Position numbers and translations under genes: made by a program. From JAIBJN01 sp963699495 (GTDB lineage Bacteria; Actinomycetota; Thermoleophilia; Gaiellales; Gaiellaceae), in assembly GCA_963699495.1 (NCBI GenBank), contig CAVOUB010000005.1:310001-374000 (forward strand): a DNA stretch of 64,000 nt. The letters run 5' to 3'. How positions within the stretch are numbered: the stretch's first letter is position 1; each line of letters opens with the position of its first letter. The notes beneath the pieces are model-generated. The model saw nothing but the letters and a program-made list of their open reading frames with translations, was not told the origin of the DNA and ran no database searches. Shown in pieces: positions 44,505 to 52,300 of the stretch.

Positions 44505-45407
44505 TCAGCCTTTCTGGCTCTCGACCCAGGCGAGCGTTCTCTGGGCGACCCGCTCGCTCTTGGCGCCGAAGCCGAATCGGACGTACAGGCTGCGGTCGAC
44601 CTGAACGAGGGTGCGAAGCGCGTCGTCGCCGTTCTTCCAGCCGAAGCCGGCGCCGGTGACGATCCACGCATGCTGGTAGAGCCAGTGCTGGACGAACTTG
44701 TTGCCGGGCGTCGAGGACAGCGCGGCGACCCGGCGCTGGAGCGCCATGGCGCGCTGTGGAAGTGGCATCTCGTTGGAGGGCTCGCGCGGAACGCCCGGGA
44801 CGACGAAGTCGGGCTGGCGATACGCGCTCTCCTGGGGAGGAGCCGGCGGCGCGGCCGGCGGAGGCACGGGCGGCGCGGCGGCGGTCGTGGTCGCCTGCGG
44901 GGCGGCGGCGGCGGTGGTCGAGGGAGCCGCCTCGGTGGTCGTCGGAGCCGGCACGCTCTCCTCCTGCTCGGCCTGCCACTCGCTCATGAGGACGACGGGC
45001 GTGCCCTCGTACGGAGACTCGTTCTCGGGAACGCCGCGCTCGGCATACTCGCCGCGCTTGAGGGTGACGACGACGACGGGCGCGCCGTTGTCCGCGACAC
45101 GGGTGCCCGGGGCCGGGTTCTGGGTGGCGACGATGTTCGCGGCGTAGCCGCCCACGGAGCCCTTGACCTTCCAGGCGAAGCCGGCGTCCTGGAGGATGCC
45201 CTTGGCGAAGACGTAGGCCTGACGCTTGACGTCGGGGACGACCAGGACCTCGGGCAGGGCCGGCTCGCCGGCGCCGGCCGGGGCCGCCGTGGTCGTCGGG
45301 GGCGTCTGCGGCCCCCCGGCGGCGAGGGTCCAGCTGGCAGCCGCGAGCAGCCAGATCACCACGAGGGCAATCAGGCGCGGAGCGAGCATGGCCAGGCGGG
45401 CCGCCAT
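44505..45407 (-). CDS. Membrane-anchored PASTA-domain protein of the pilus unit
   Basis: 300 residues: a signal-anchor (RLIALVVIWLLAAASWTLAAGG), a PASTA domain (about 53-120: LVVPDVKRQAYVFAKGILQDAGFAW...VATQNPAPGTRVADNGAPVVVVTLKRG), Thr/Ala/Pro linkers, and a C-terminal region with YQHAWIVTGAGFGWKNGDDALRTL. PASTA domains bind peptidoglycan or muropeptides. It heads the PASTA-pilW-pilX unit and might anchor the pilus machine in the wall. Confidence 0.75.
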   Translation of the reverse strand: MAARLAMLAPRLIALVVIWLLAAASWTLAAGGPQTPPTTTAAPAGAGEPALPEVLVVPDVKRQAYVFAKGILQDAGFAWKVKGSVGGYAANIVATQNPAPGTRVADNGAPVVVVTLKRGEYAERGVPENESPYEGTPVVLMSEWQAEQEESVPAPTTTEAAPSTTAAAAPQATTTAAAPPVPPPAAPPAPPQESAYRQPDFVVPGVPREPSNEMPLPQRAMALQRRVAALSSTPGNKFVQHWLYQHAWIVTGAGFGWKNGDDALRTLVQVDRSLYVRFGFGAKSERVAQRTLAWVESQKG

Positions 45408-45414
45408 GCCCTCC

Positions 45415-45442
45415 CAATCGGCAGGGAGGGGCCAAAGGTCAA
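45415..45442 (-). promoter_or_regulatory. Sigma-28-like promoter of the PASTA-pilW-pilX unit
   Basis: Reads TTGA-N16-GCCGATTG on the minus strand, ending 7 bases before the ATG. The box lies in the loop of a CCCTCCC/GGGAGGG inverted repeat that spans it. Confidence 0.6.
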
Positions 45443-45470
45443 GCCCCTATCCGGTATGAGAAGCGGAGGG

Positions 45471-47354
45471 CTAGCTCGAGCCGGTCGTCGTGAAGCGGAT
45501 CACGCGCTTGCGGATCACCTTGACGACCCTGAGGCCGGGGCCCGCGGCGGCCGTGTGCTTCAGCCCGGCCATCGCCAGAGCCTCGGAGCGGTCCGGCGTC
45601 GAGGCATCCTGCCACCTGAAGGCGATGCCCGCGAAGGCCTGGAACCAGGGCTCGGCCTGCGGGTAGTGGGTCGAGGGCACGAAGCCGAGATGGAGGTGCG
45701 GGCCCGTCGAGTGGCCGGTCGAGCCGACACGGCCGACCGTCGCGCCGGCGGGGACGGCCGCGCCCGGGACGACGGACGGCTCGAGGTAGGAGAGGTGGCA
45801 GTAGACGAACTCTTCGCCCGTGGTCGTCCGCAGCGAGAAGCCGATGCCGCACTTTCCGTTGCCGGTCGGATACGACTCGGTGATCACGGCGTCGTGGAGC
45901 GCATAAAGCGGCGAGCCCAGTGGCGCGGCGATGTCCGCGGCCGGATAGTCGTGGTGCGTGTGGGCGGTGGAGACGTTCGCGGCTCCGCCGCCGACCGGGA
46001 AGACCCAGCCGTCGAAGGACTGCTGTCCGCCCGCGGCGACCCCGGCCCTCCAGGCCGACAGATACGGGTACGGGTCGATGACTCCGTCGTAGCCGAGGCC
46101 CTGGAGCTCGGGCGGATGGATCTCGAAATGGAGGTGCGGGGACGTGCCGTCGGCGTCACCGGTGTCGCCGACGAAGCCGATGACCTCGCCCGCGCTGACC
46201 TGCGCCCGGTCGTGCGCGAGCGGCGAGAACTCGGCGAGGTGCGCGTAGTAGAACTCGTTGCCGGAGGAGTCGCGGAGCCAGAGGCGGTTGCCGCCGACGT
46301 CGTTCCAGCCGACGTTGAAGAGCGTCCCGTCGGCGACCGCCACGAGCGGGGTCCCGCGCGCGGCGAAGATGTCGTTGCCGTGGTGCCACATGGTCGTCCG
46401 GGGCACGCCGAAGTCGTCCGAGAAGGACGCCTCTCCGGCGACCGGGAAGACGTAGCCTCCGCCGGCCAGGCCCGTGCCGAAGGCGGCGGCCTCCTGCTGC
46501 TCCTTGATCTTCTTCAGCGCCGCCACGGCCTCGGTGAACTTCGCCTGGAGGCGGTGGATCTCCGCCTGTGAGGCCTCCTCGACCACGTCGAACCCGGCGA
46601 GCTTCGCGTCGAGCTCGGCGAACTCCGCGTCGGTCAGGCTCGGGTCGCCCAGGCGGCGCTCGAGGCGGAGCCGCTGCCACTCGCGCCCGTCGACCTGCCC
46701 GAGTGCGCGGTCGAGGGCGTCGGAGAGGCGGTCGACCTTCTTGCGAGCCTGCTCGAGCTTCGCCTCGAGCTCTTCGGTCGGATCAGCCAGGAGCGTCGCG
46801 GGGCCCGCCGCGAACGACGCGCCGCCGAGGGTCCCGGCCACCGCGAGCACCTCCTGGACGTACCACTGCGCGTGGTTGTACGCGAAGATCGCGCGCTCGA
46901 TGCTCTCGTGCGCGCCGGTCGCCGCGAGGTACCGCGCGGCCGCGAAGACCGCATCCTCGGGATCCCACGGGTCGGCGACCCGGTCACCGTCGGCATCCAT
47001 GCCCCACCGCATCCAGGTGGAGGGCATGAACTGCATCCAGCCGAGCGCGCCTGCAGAGCTCGGGCCCATGTTCTGGCCGTAGCCGGACTCGATCTTGTTG
47101 ATCGCACCGAGCACCTGCCAGGGGACGCCGTACGCCTCGCCGGCCTGCTTCCACAGGGTGACGAGCTGGGCGTAAGAGCGGACCTCGGGCCGGACCGGCG
47201 GGCTCAGGAAGCCGGCGGGCAGGCGGATCGCGCCCGGTGCGTTCGGGACCGTGTAGCTGGGGACGCTCGCAGGCGCCGCGGCGAGCTGGCTCGAGGCTGC
47301 GGGAATCGCCGCCAGTGCGAGCACGGCGACGAGGACGGCTACGAGGCGCTTCAC
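45471..47354 (-). CDS. Secreted lytic transglycosylase fused to two M23 endopeptidase domains
   Basis: 627 residues: signal peptide (MKRLVAVLVAVLALAAIPAASS), an SLT domain (about 60-170; INKIESGYGQN with catalytic Glu, SAGALGWMQFMPSTW), a coiled coil (about 195-290), M23 domain 1 (about 300-415; WHHGNDIFA...SPHLHFEIHP) and M23 domain 2 (about 430-575; HTHHDYPAADIAAP...GPHLHLGF). It could cut both glycan strands and stem peptides. The GTG start overlaps the pilT2 stop (GTGA), so it is co-expressed with a pilus motor; a wall-clearing role is inferred. Confidence 0.87.
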   Translation of the reverse strand: MKRLVAVLVAVLALAAIPAASSQLAAAPASVPSYTVPNAPGAIRLPAGFLSPPVRPEVRSYAQLVTLWKQAGEAYGVPWQVLGAINKIESGYGQNMGPSSAGALGWMQFMPSTWMRWGMDADGDRVADPWDPEDAVFAAARYLAATGAHESIERAIFAYNHAQWYVQEVLAVAGTLGGASFAAGPATLLADPTEELEAKLEQARKKVDRLSDALDRALGQVDGREWQRLRLERRLGDPSLTDAEFAELDAKLAGFDVVEEASQAEIHRLQAKFTEAVAALKKIKEQQEAAAFGTGLAGGGYVFPVAGEASFSDDFGVPRTTMWHHGNDIFAARGTPLVAVADGTLFNVGWNDVGGNRLWLRDSSGNEFYYAHLAEFSPLAHDRAQVSAGEVIGFVGDTGDADGTSPHLHFEIHPPELQGLGYDGVIDPYPYLSAWRAGVAAGGQQSFDGWVFPVGGGAANVSTAHTHHDYPAADIAAPLGSPLYALHDAVITESYPTGNGKCGIGFSLRTTTGEEFVYCHLSYLEPSVVPGAAVPAGATVGRVGSTGHSTGPHLHLGFVPSTHYPQAEPWFQAFAGIAFRWQDASTPDRSEALAMAGLKHTAAAGPGLRVVKVIRKRVIRFTTTGSS

Positions 47355-48553
47355 TGGTCTGACGTCGCGAGCCGCAGGCCGGGCATGGGGTCCTCTTCGG
47401 GCTCCGGCTCGGGCTCGGCCTCGTCCTCCGCAAGGCTCGAAAAGTCGACGGCCACGGTCTTGCCCTCCTCGGCGACGCGCTTGCGGCGCAGCGCCTGGTC
47501 GACCGCGATCTCGAAGTCGTGGCGGTTGGTGGCCGCCGCCGCAGCGACCTCGAGCTCGACGACGTCGTCGACGACGAGCTGGACGAGGTGCTGAGAGAAG
47601 CTCTGCATGTGGTGGTACGCGCCTTCCTCGATCGCCTCCGTGAGCCCGTGGGTCTTCTCGGGCTCGCGGATCAGCTCGGCGATGCGGGCCGTGTTGACCA
47701 TCACCTCGATGGCCGCCACGCGGCCTCCCACCTTGCGCGGGATGAGGCGCTGGCTGACGACGCCGCGCAGGACGCCGGCGAGGATCTCCCGCACCATCAT
47801 CTGCTTCTGGGGCGGGTAGAACTCGACGAGCCTGCCGACCGTCTCCGCGGCGTCGAGCGTGTGCAGCGTCGAGAAGACCAGGTGGCCGGACTCCGCCGCC
47901 TGCAGCGCGGTCTGGGTCGTCTCCTCGTCGCGCAGCTCGCCGATCAGGATCACGTCGGGGTCCTGGCGCAACACGCGGCGAAGGGCCTGCTTGAAAGACT
48001 CCGTGTCGAGCCCGACCTCGCGCTGGTTGACGATCGAGGCCCAGTCGTCGTGGATGAACTCGATCGGGTCCTCGATCGTGACGATGTGCTGCTTGCGGTT
48101 TTGGTTGATCCAGTTGAGCATCGCGGCGAGGGTCGTCGACTTACCCGACCCGGTCGCCCCCGTCACGAGCACGAGACCGCGGTGCTCCTGGGCCAGCTTG
48201 CCGACCCCCTCGGGCAGGCCGAGGCGCTCGAAGCTGGGGATCTCCTTGGGTACGAAGCGGAAGGCGAACGAGATCGAGCCGCGCTGGCGGAAGCCGTTGA
48301 CGCGGAAGCGCCCGATGCCGTCGGCGAGGTAGGACGTGTCGAGGTCTCCGGACTCGAGGAACAGCTCGCGCTTGGCCGGCGAGCGGTCGGTCACGAGCAG
48401 GAGGACGGTCTCCAGGTCGGACTCCGTCAGCAGCCGCTGCTCGACCGGCTGCAGCTCGCCGTCGACGCGAACCATGGCAGGGGAGTTCACCTTCAGGTGA
48501 AGGTCGCTTCCTCCGGCGTCGATGACGCGTGACAGCAGCTCGTCCAGGTTCAT
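47351..48553 (-). CDS. pilT: PilT retraction ATPase (copy 2)
   Basis: The ATG at 48553 gives 400 residues: MNLDELLSRVIDAGGSDLHLKVNSPAMVRVDG, Walker A GATGSGKST (132-140), TIEDPIEFIHDD, Walker B VILIGELRDEE, His box GHLVFSTLHT and ARIAELIREPE in place of AIRNLIR. The acidic tail (about 345-400) is not in classical PilT, and the altered AIRNLIR suggests a PilU-like accessory motor. It leads a unit with the transglycosylase/M23 gene. Confidence 0.93.
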   Translation of the reverse strand: MNLDELLSRVIDAGGSDLHLKVNSPAMVRVDGELQPVEQRLLTESDLETVLLLVTDRSPAKRELFLESGDLDTSYLADGIGRFRVNGFRQRGSISFAFRFVPKEIPSFERLGLPEGVGKLAQEHRGLVLVTGATGSGKSTTLAAMLNWINQNRKQHIVTIEDPIEFIHDDWASIVNQREVGLDTESFKQALRRVLRQDPDVILIGELRDEETTQTALQAAESGHLVFSTLHTLDAAETVGRLVEFYPPQKQMMVREILAGVLRGVVSQRLIPRKVGGRVAAIEVMVNTARIAELIREPEKTHGLTEAIEEGAYHHMQSFSQHLVQLVVDDVVELEVAAAAATNRHDFEIAVDQALRRKRVAEEGKTVAVDFSSLAEDEAEPEPEPEEDPMPGLRLATSDQ

Positions 48554-48566
48554 GACGACGAGGCGG

Positions 48567-48594
48567 CTATCGGCGAGGCCTCGCGAGCCGCTTA
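48567..48594 (-). promoter_or_regulatory. Sigma-28-like promoter of the pilT2 unit
   Basis: Reads TAAG-N16-GCCGATAG on the minus strand, ending 13 bases before the ATG at 48553. It is divergent from tRNA-Tyr. Confidence 0.6.
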
Positions 48595-48642
48595 GCTCAA
48601 AGGGGGGATGGTGCCGCTCTTGGCTACACTTCGCCGGGCCGC

Positions 48643-48724
48643 GGGGGAGTACCCGAGTGGCCAAAGGGGACGGGCTGTAAACCCGTTGGCTCAGCCTACG
48701 TAGGTTCGAATCCTACCTCCCCCA
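48643..48724 (+). tRNA. tRNA-Tyr (GUA)
   Basis: 82 bases: acceptor GGGGGAG / CTCCCCC, anticodon loop CTGTAAA with GUA flanked by ACGGG/CCCGT, a long variable arm (class II) and T arm GTAGG-TTCGAAT-CCTAC, ending in discriminator A. CCA is not encoded. Confidence 0.95.
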
Positions 48725-49084
48725 TCTCCGCAGGCATGGCTCCCGCGACCCCCATGAACAGTGGGGTCAGGGAGTTCATGGAGGCCGGAAAGGGCGCTTG
48801 GCCACATACCTCTCTACATACTCGGGAAGTCGCTAGGCAAGGAGAGGGCGAATGAGACTCGTCATCGTCACCATCCTCGTCGCGATCGCGGGCGCGGCCG
48901 TCGGGTGCGGCGGCGCGACGTCACGGAGTAGCAGGCAACGACCGAGATAGAGGCAGAGGCGGCGGTCATGTCGGACGCCTGCCACGCCGCTACGCTGAAC
49001 GGCGGCCTCGACGCCGAGACCCGCGAGGTCCTGGTAGCCACCGCTTCGGGTAGCGGCCGAACCCTGAGTGCACTCCCTGGATCG
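48725..49084. other. Mostly non-coding stretch with a decayed lipoprotein start
   Basis: An inverted repeat CCATGAAC/GTTCATGG spans 48752-48781, 27 bases past tRNA-Tyr. ATG at 48852 (with GGAGAG before it) opens MRLVIVTILVAIAGAAVGCGG, a lipoprotein leader, but stops after 32 codons. A neighbouring frame continues TTEIEAEAAVMSDACHAATLNGGLDAETREVL after an in-frame TAG. This looks like a broken small lipoprotein gene. Confidence 0.4.
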
Positions 49085-49122
49085 AAAAGCGAGAAGGGCG
49101 CGGTCTCACGCGCCCTTCTCGC
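49085..49122 (-). terminator. Intrinsic terminator after pilin 2
   Basis: On the minus strand a perfect 13-bp stem GCGAGAAGGGCGC / GCGCCCTTCTCGC with an 8-base loop is followed by TTTT, 20 bases after the pilin stop. Confidence 0.85.
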
Positions 49123-49141
49123 CCTTGTTCGGAAGGTCTGC

Positions 49142-49534
49142 CTAGCAGGCGCCGGACGTGATGTCCGCCGCCGGGCCGCCCTTCTTGTACGTGGCCTGGC
49201 CGACCACGCTCTGGATGCAGTACGACGCAGCCGTGGCGCGAACGACCGTGATGTTCTTGATGCCGGAGTCGTACGAGGCCTGGAGCTTCGCGAGCGTGAG
49301 CGCGGAGTAGCCGGTCGCCGTGTGGTCGGCGTAGTAGGCCTCGACTCCCGGGATCGAGGCGCGCACGTTCGCCTGTGACGCCGAGCGCTCCGCGCGGGCG
49401 CGGAAGCTCAGATACGACGGGATGGCGATGGCGAGCAGGATCCCGATGATGATGATCACGACCAGGAGCTCGATCAGGGTGAAACCACCCTCGCGCTCGG
49501 AGGCCGTGACTCGATTCCTGAGCCTCTGAATCAT
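49142..49534 (-). CDS. pilA: Major type IVa pilin (copy 2)
   Basis: The 130-residue prepilin MIQRLRNRVTASEREGG|FTLIELLVVIIIIGILLAIAIPSYLSF has the same Cys-closed C-terminus as copy 1. Differences cluster in the leader and the alpha-beta loop (ALTLAKLQASYDS against GLTSAVLKASYDA). An AAGGAAGG site lies upstream. It has its own GCCGATAA promoter and terminator, so each pilin is independently transcribed. Confidence 0.95.
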   Translation of the reverse strand: MIQRLRNRVTASEREGGFTLIELLVVIIIIGILLAIAIPSYLSFRARAERSASQANVRASIPGVEAYYADHTATGYSALTLAKLQASYDSGIKNITVVRATAASYCIQSVVGQATYKKGGPAADITSGAC

Positions 49535-49582
49535 GTGCGGAACCTTCCTTTCGATGCGTAAGCGTGCAGTGGCTCAGGGCTG

Positions 49583-49610
49583 TTATCGGCTGGCAGGGGC
49601 ACACGGGTTC
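49583..49610 (-). promoter_or_regulatory. Sigma-28-like promoter of pilin 2
   Basis: A perfect -10 box GCCGATAA on the minus strand, 48 bases before the ATG. The -35 (GAAC at N16) deviates and lies in the right arm of the adjacent hairpin element. A conventional leader with a Shine-Dalgarno site is present. Confidence 0.55.
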
Positions 49611-49628
49611 CCCCCCATCGAGGGATCC
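49604..49628 (-). promoter_or_regulatory. GC-hairpin element upstream of pilin 2
   Basis: On the minus strand it reads ATCCCTCGATGGGGGGGAAC then CCG, aligning with 36210-36233 ahead of pilin 1 and with the minus strand of 58729-58749. Confidence 0.4.
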
Positions 49629-49737
49629 CCAGCCGAGTCGCGACCGTCGTAACCTGGCCTCGCAGGGGTGCGGGCAGGGTAGTCCTAGGGTCACCTTGCG
49701 GCCTGCGCGGAAACAACATGGCCGGGCGGGGCGTCGA

Positions 49738-50664
49738 ATGGTCATGCGTACCGGAATGGCACGCATGAAGTGGGCCACAGTGGCCCTCGCCGGTCTGCTC
49801 CTGCTCACCGCTTGTGGCGAGGGCGCCCCAGAGGGTCTGGACGGAGCGGGTCCGGAGACGACCACGACGAGGGCATCTTCGACCGAGCCCGCCGGAGCAC
49901 CCGAGTTGGACGCCCCGCCGCCGGTCACCGTGCGCTTCTTCGACGAGTCGGTCGCTCTCCGAGCATGGAGGTACTGCTTTCGCAGTGCCTGCGTCGACGG
50001 GAGCCCGCCCGCCGAACCCGCGGATGTGGGCAACCCCGCGGAGGTCGTCATCGAGTTCCCACTCACGGGCTGGTCGTTCAGCGCGAGCTTCCGTCCGCTC
50101 GCCAGCGAGTGTGGACGAATGCAGGAGGTGCCCCTCGAGGCCGCCGGTGACGGGCGGTTCGTGCTTCGGCCGGCCGGAGCTGCCGGCACCTACGATGTCA
50201 CCCTCTTCGGCCGAGGCGACGGCGACCTTTTCACAAGCTTCCGGTGGACGACGCCCGTCGACGGCACGCGGCCCACTCCGCAAGCGCGGCTCGCCGTGAT
50301 CGCCGACCGCGACGGGCGGGCCTCCAGCTACGGGGTCGAGTTGGAACTGACCAACTTGGACCGCACTCCGAAGCACGCCTCCGCGCGGATCACCGTTCAG
50401 GCCGGGGACGGAGACGCGGTCACCTTCGACGCAACGCGGTCCCGTACCCGATGCCTGCCGGAGGGCACTGTGTACTGGGATGGTCCTGACGAGAAGGGCG
50501 TCGCCGCAGCAGCCCTCGGCGAGGGCCCCTTCACCTACAGGGTCGAGCTCGAGCTCGACGGCGAGCGCTACCTTGCCAACGCCACCTGGCCGGCCGACGA
50601 GATCGTCGGCAACGAGCCTTCGGTGGCGCTCCATTTCACTCCGAACCTCCCGGGCCTCCCCTAG
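49738..50664 (+). CDS. Hypothetical lipoprotein
   Basis: 308 residues from the first of several close ATGs (49738, 49744, 49756). It has a lipobox (WATVALAGLLLLTACGEG), a Thr-rich linker, and two beta-rich domains with Cys pairs (YCFRSACVDG, ECGRMQ; later RTRCLPEG). The layout suggests immunoglobulin-like extracellular domains. No family recognised. It is divergent from pilin 2 and reads away from the pilus locus. Confidence 0.65.
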   Translation: MVMRTGMARMKWATVALAGLLLLTACGEGAPEGLDGAGPETTTTRASSTEPAGAPELDAPPPVTVRFFDESVALRAWRYCFRSACVDGSPPAEPADVGNPAEVVIEFPLTGWSFSASFRPLASECGRMQEVPLEAAGDGRFVLRPAGAAGTYDVTLFGRGDGDLFTSFRWTTPVDGTRPTPQARLAVIADRDGRASSYGVELELTNLDRTPKHASARITVQAGDGDAVTFDATRSRTRCLPEGTVYWDGPDEKGVAAAALGEGPFTYRVELELDGERYLANATWPADEIVGNEPSVALHFTPNLPGLP

Positions 50665-50694
50665 CTTCCTACAGTCGCCCCGAGCCGAGCCGCC

Positions 50695-52050
50695 TCACGG
50701 CTCCGTGTGGACGATGACGTCGACGATCTCCGGGTGGTCGCGGCGGATGCGCTCCTCGATCTCGCTCGCGCGCGCGTGGGCTTCGGCGAGCGCGCGCTCC
50801 GGCGCCATCGCGAGGGTGAGGAACGCGACCAGGCCGCGGTCCGTGGAGAGGAAGCGGAGCTCGCGCGGCTCGATGCCGGTCGTCTCCCTGACGATCTCAC
50901 GGACGGCCTCCGACTCCGACTCGAGCGCGCCGTCCGGGACCGTGCTGACGGACGCCGGCTCGGACAACGGCTCGATGTGGGTCTGGACCGAGTCGACCTC
51001 CGGCAGCGCGGACAGGATCTCGCGCTCGACGGTCTCCGCGATCTCGTGAGCCTCCGCAAGCGTGAGCGAGCCGGGGAGCTTCAGGTGGAGCGTGACCTCG
51101 GTGCGGTCGCCGACGTCGAGAGCTGCGACGTTGTGCACCTCGCGAACGCCCGGGACCCGAAGCGCTGCGGCGAGCGCCCGCTCGGCCAGCTCGCCCGCGG
51201 CTTCCGTCGGCTCGACGTGGACGACGACGTCGGTGCCGGGCACGGCCCGCTCGACGGCCTCCTCCACCGCGTCGGCTGCGGCGTGTCCCTGGCCGACCGC
51301 CGCACCGGGCGGAACGCCGATAACGACGTCGGCGAAGTGACGCCCGGCCGCGCGGCGCATGCGCAGCCGGAGGAGGCTCACGCCCGGGCCCAACGCCTCG
51401 ATGGCCCGGCGGGCGGCCTCGTCCTCGTCCACCGGCGCCTGGTCCATGAGCACGTCGACGTTCTGGCGGATGATCCGCGCCGCGGCGGCGAGAACCAGGG
51501 CCGCGACGAAGAGCGCGGCGATCGCATCCGCCTCGGGGTAGCCCGCGCGTGCGAAGAGGAGCCCCACGAGCACCGCGGTGGAGCCCGCAAGGTCGCCGGC
51601 GAAGTGCAGGGCGCTCGCGCCGAAGGCCGGGCTCGCGAACTCGCGCGCCGCCCGGTAGGAGACGGCCGCCCGGCTCGCGTCGATCGTGATCACGACGCAG
51701 ATGACGAGCAGCGCGTACCAGGTCGCGTCGACGTCGCTCGTCCCATCGACCAGGCGCTTCACGGCGGCGAAGGCGATCAGGAGGGAGATGAGGGCGAGGA
51801 TCGAGGCCTCGGCGAGCGCCGAGAGGTGCTCGGCCTTGCCGTGGCCGTAGGGATGGCCGCGGTCGGCCGGCCGCACCGCCACGCCGATGGCGAAGAACGT
51901 GAGGAGAGCTGCGACGAGGTCGGTGCCCGAGTGCGCGGCCTCCGAGAGCAGGCCGAGGCTGCCGGTGGCGAGCCCCGTCACCAGCTTGATTGCGATCAGG
52001 ACGACCGCGGCGACCACCGAGACGAGGGCGATCCGGCGCTGGGGGCTCAC
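50695..52050 (-). CDS. Cation diffusion facilitator with three C-terminal dimerisation-like domains
   Basis: A GTG start gives 451 residues. The membrane part has six helices with SEAAHSGTDLVAALLTFFAIG and HPYGHGKAEHLSALAE, then HFAGDLAGS, the CDF metal sites. Three ferredoxin-like ZT_dimer-type repeats follow (ADVVIGVPP...VVVHVEP; TEVTLHLKLPG...VQTHIEPL; VAFLTLAMAPE...VIVHTEP) instead of one. It exports Zn, Fe, Mn or Co; the metal is not clear. Confidence 0.87.
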   Translation of the reverse strand: MSPQRRIALVSVVAAVVLIAIKLVTGLATGSLGLLSEAAHSGTDLVAALLTFFAIGVAVRPADRGHPYGHGKAEHLSALAEASILALISLLIAFAAVKRLVDGTSDVDATWYALLVICVVITIDASRAAVSYRAAREFASPAFGASALHFAGDLAGSTAVLVGLLFARAGYPEADAIAALFVAALVLAAAARIIRQNVDVLMDQAPVDEDEAARRAIEALGPGVSLLRLRMRRAAGRHFADVVIGVPPGAAVGQGHAAADAVEEAVERAVPGTDVVVHVEPTEAAGELAERALAAALRVPGVREVHNVAALDVGDRTEVTLHLKLPGSLTLAEAHEIAETVEREILSALPEVDSVQTHIEPLSEPASVSTVPDGALESESEAVREIVRETTGIEPRELRFLSTDRGLVAFLTLAMAPERALAEAHARASEIEERIRRDHPEIVDVIVHTEP

Positions 52051-52086
52051 AGGATGCTCACGGGCACAGGCTAACCTTGGCCTCGG

Positions 52087-52269
52087 GTGCCGACTCCTCC
52101 CGACACGCGCGCTTCCTTCGCCGTCGAGTGCCCCCACTGCGGCAGGTCCTTCGAGGCCCCGCTGCTCGGGGAGTCGGAGCGCAACCTCGGCTTCAAGTGC
52201 CCGCACTGCCGGCTCTTCGTCGCGTACGGGCCCGCGGCGGAGCAGGACCGGATCGAGCCGACCGGCTAA
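52087..52269 (+). CDS. Small zinc-ribbon protein
   Basis: A GTG start gives 60 residues with CPHCGRSFEAP and FKCPHCRLFVAYG, two CPHC knuckles forming one zinc ribbon. Function unknown. Its TAA stop is embedded in the -35 region of the promoter for the next gene. Confidence 0.65.
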   Translation: MPTPPDTRASFAVECPHCGRSFEAPLLGESERNLGFKCPHCRLFVAYGPAAEQDRIEPTG

Positions 52270-52293
52270 CGCTCGTCGCGAAGCCGCCGATAG
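52266..52293 (+). promoter_or_regulatory. Sigma-28-like promoter of the GT-C glycosyltransferase
   Basis: Reads CTAA-N16-GCCGATAG (or TAAC-N15) on the plus strand, ending 7 bases before the GTG at 52301. The match and spacing equal those of the pilus genes, although the gene lies outside the pilus block. Confidence 0.58.
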
Positions 52294-52300
52294 AGAGATC

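Noticed and set aside
48643..49141. tRNA-Tyr as an integration site with a mobile element
   Set aside because: No integrase, no repeat of the tRNA 3' end downstream, and no mobile genes nearby.
51316..51325. GCCGATAAC inside the CDF gene
   Set aside because: It is internal to a coding region with no start codon suitably placed and no supporting -35.
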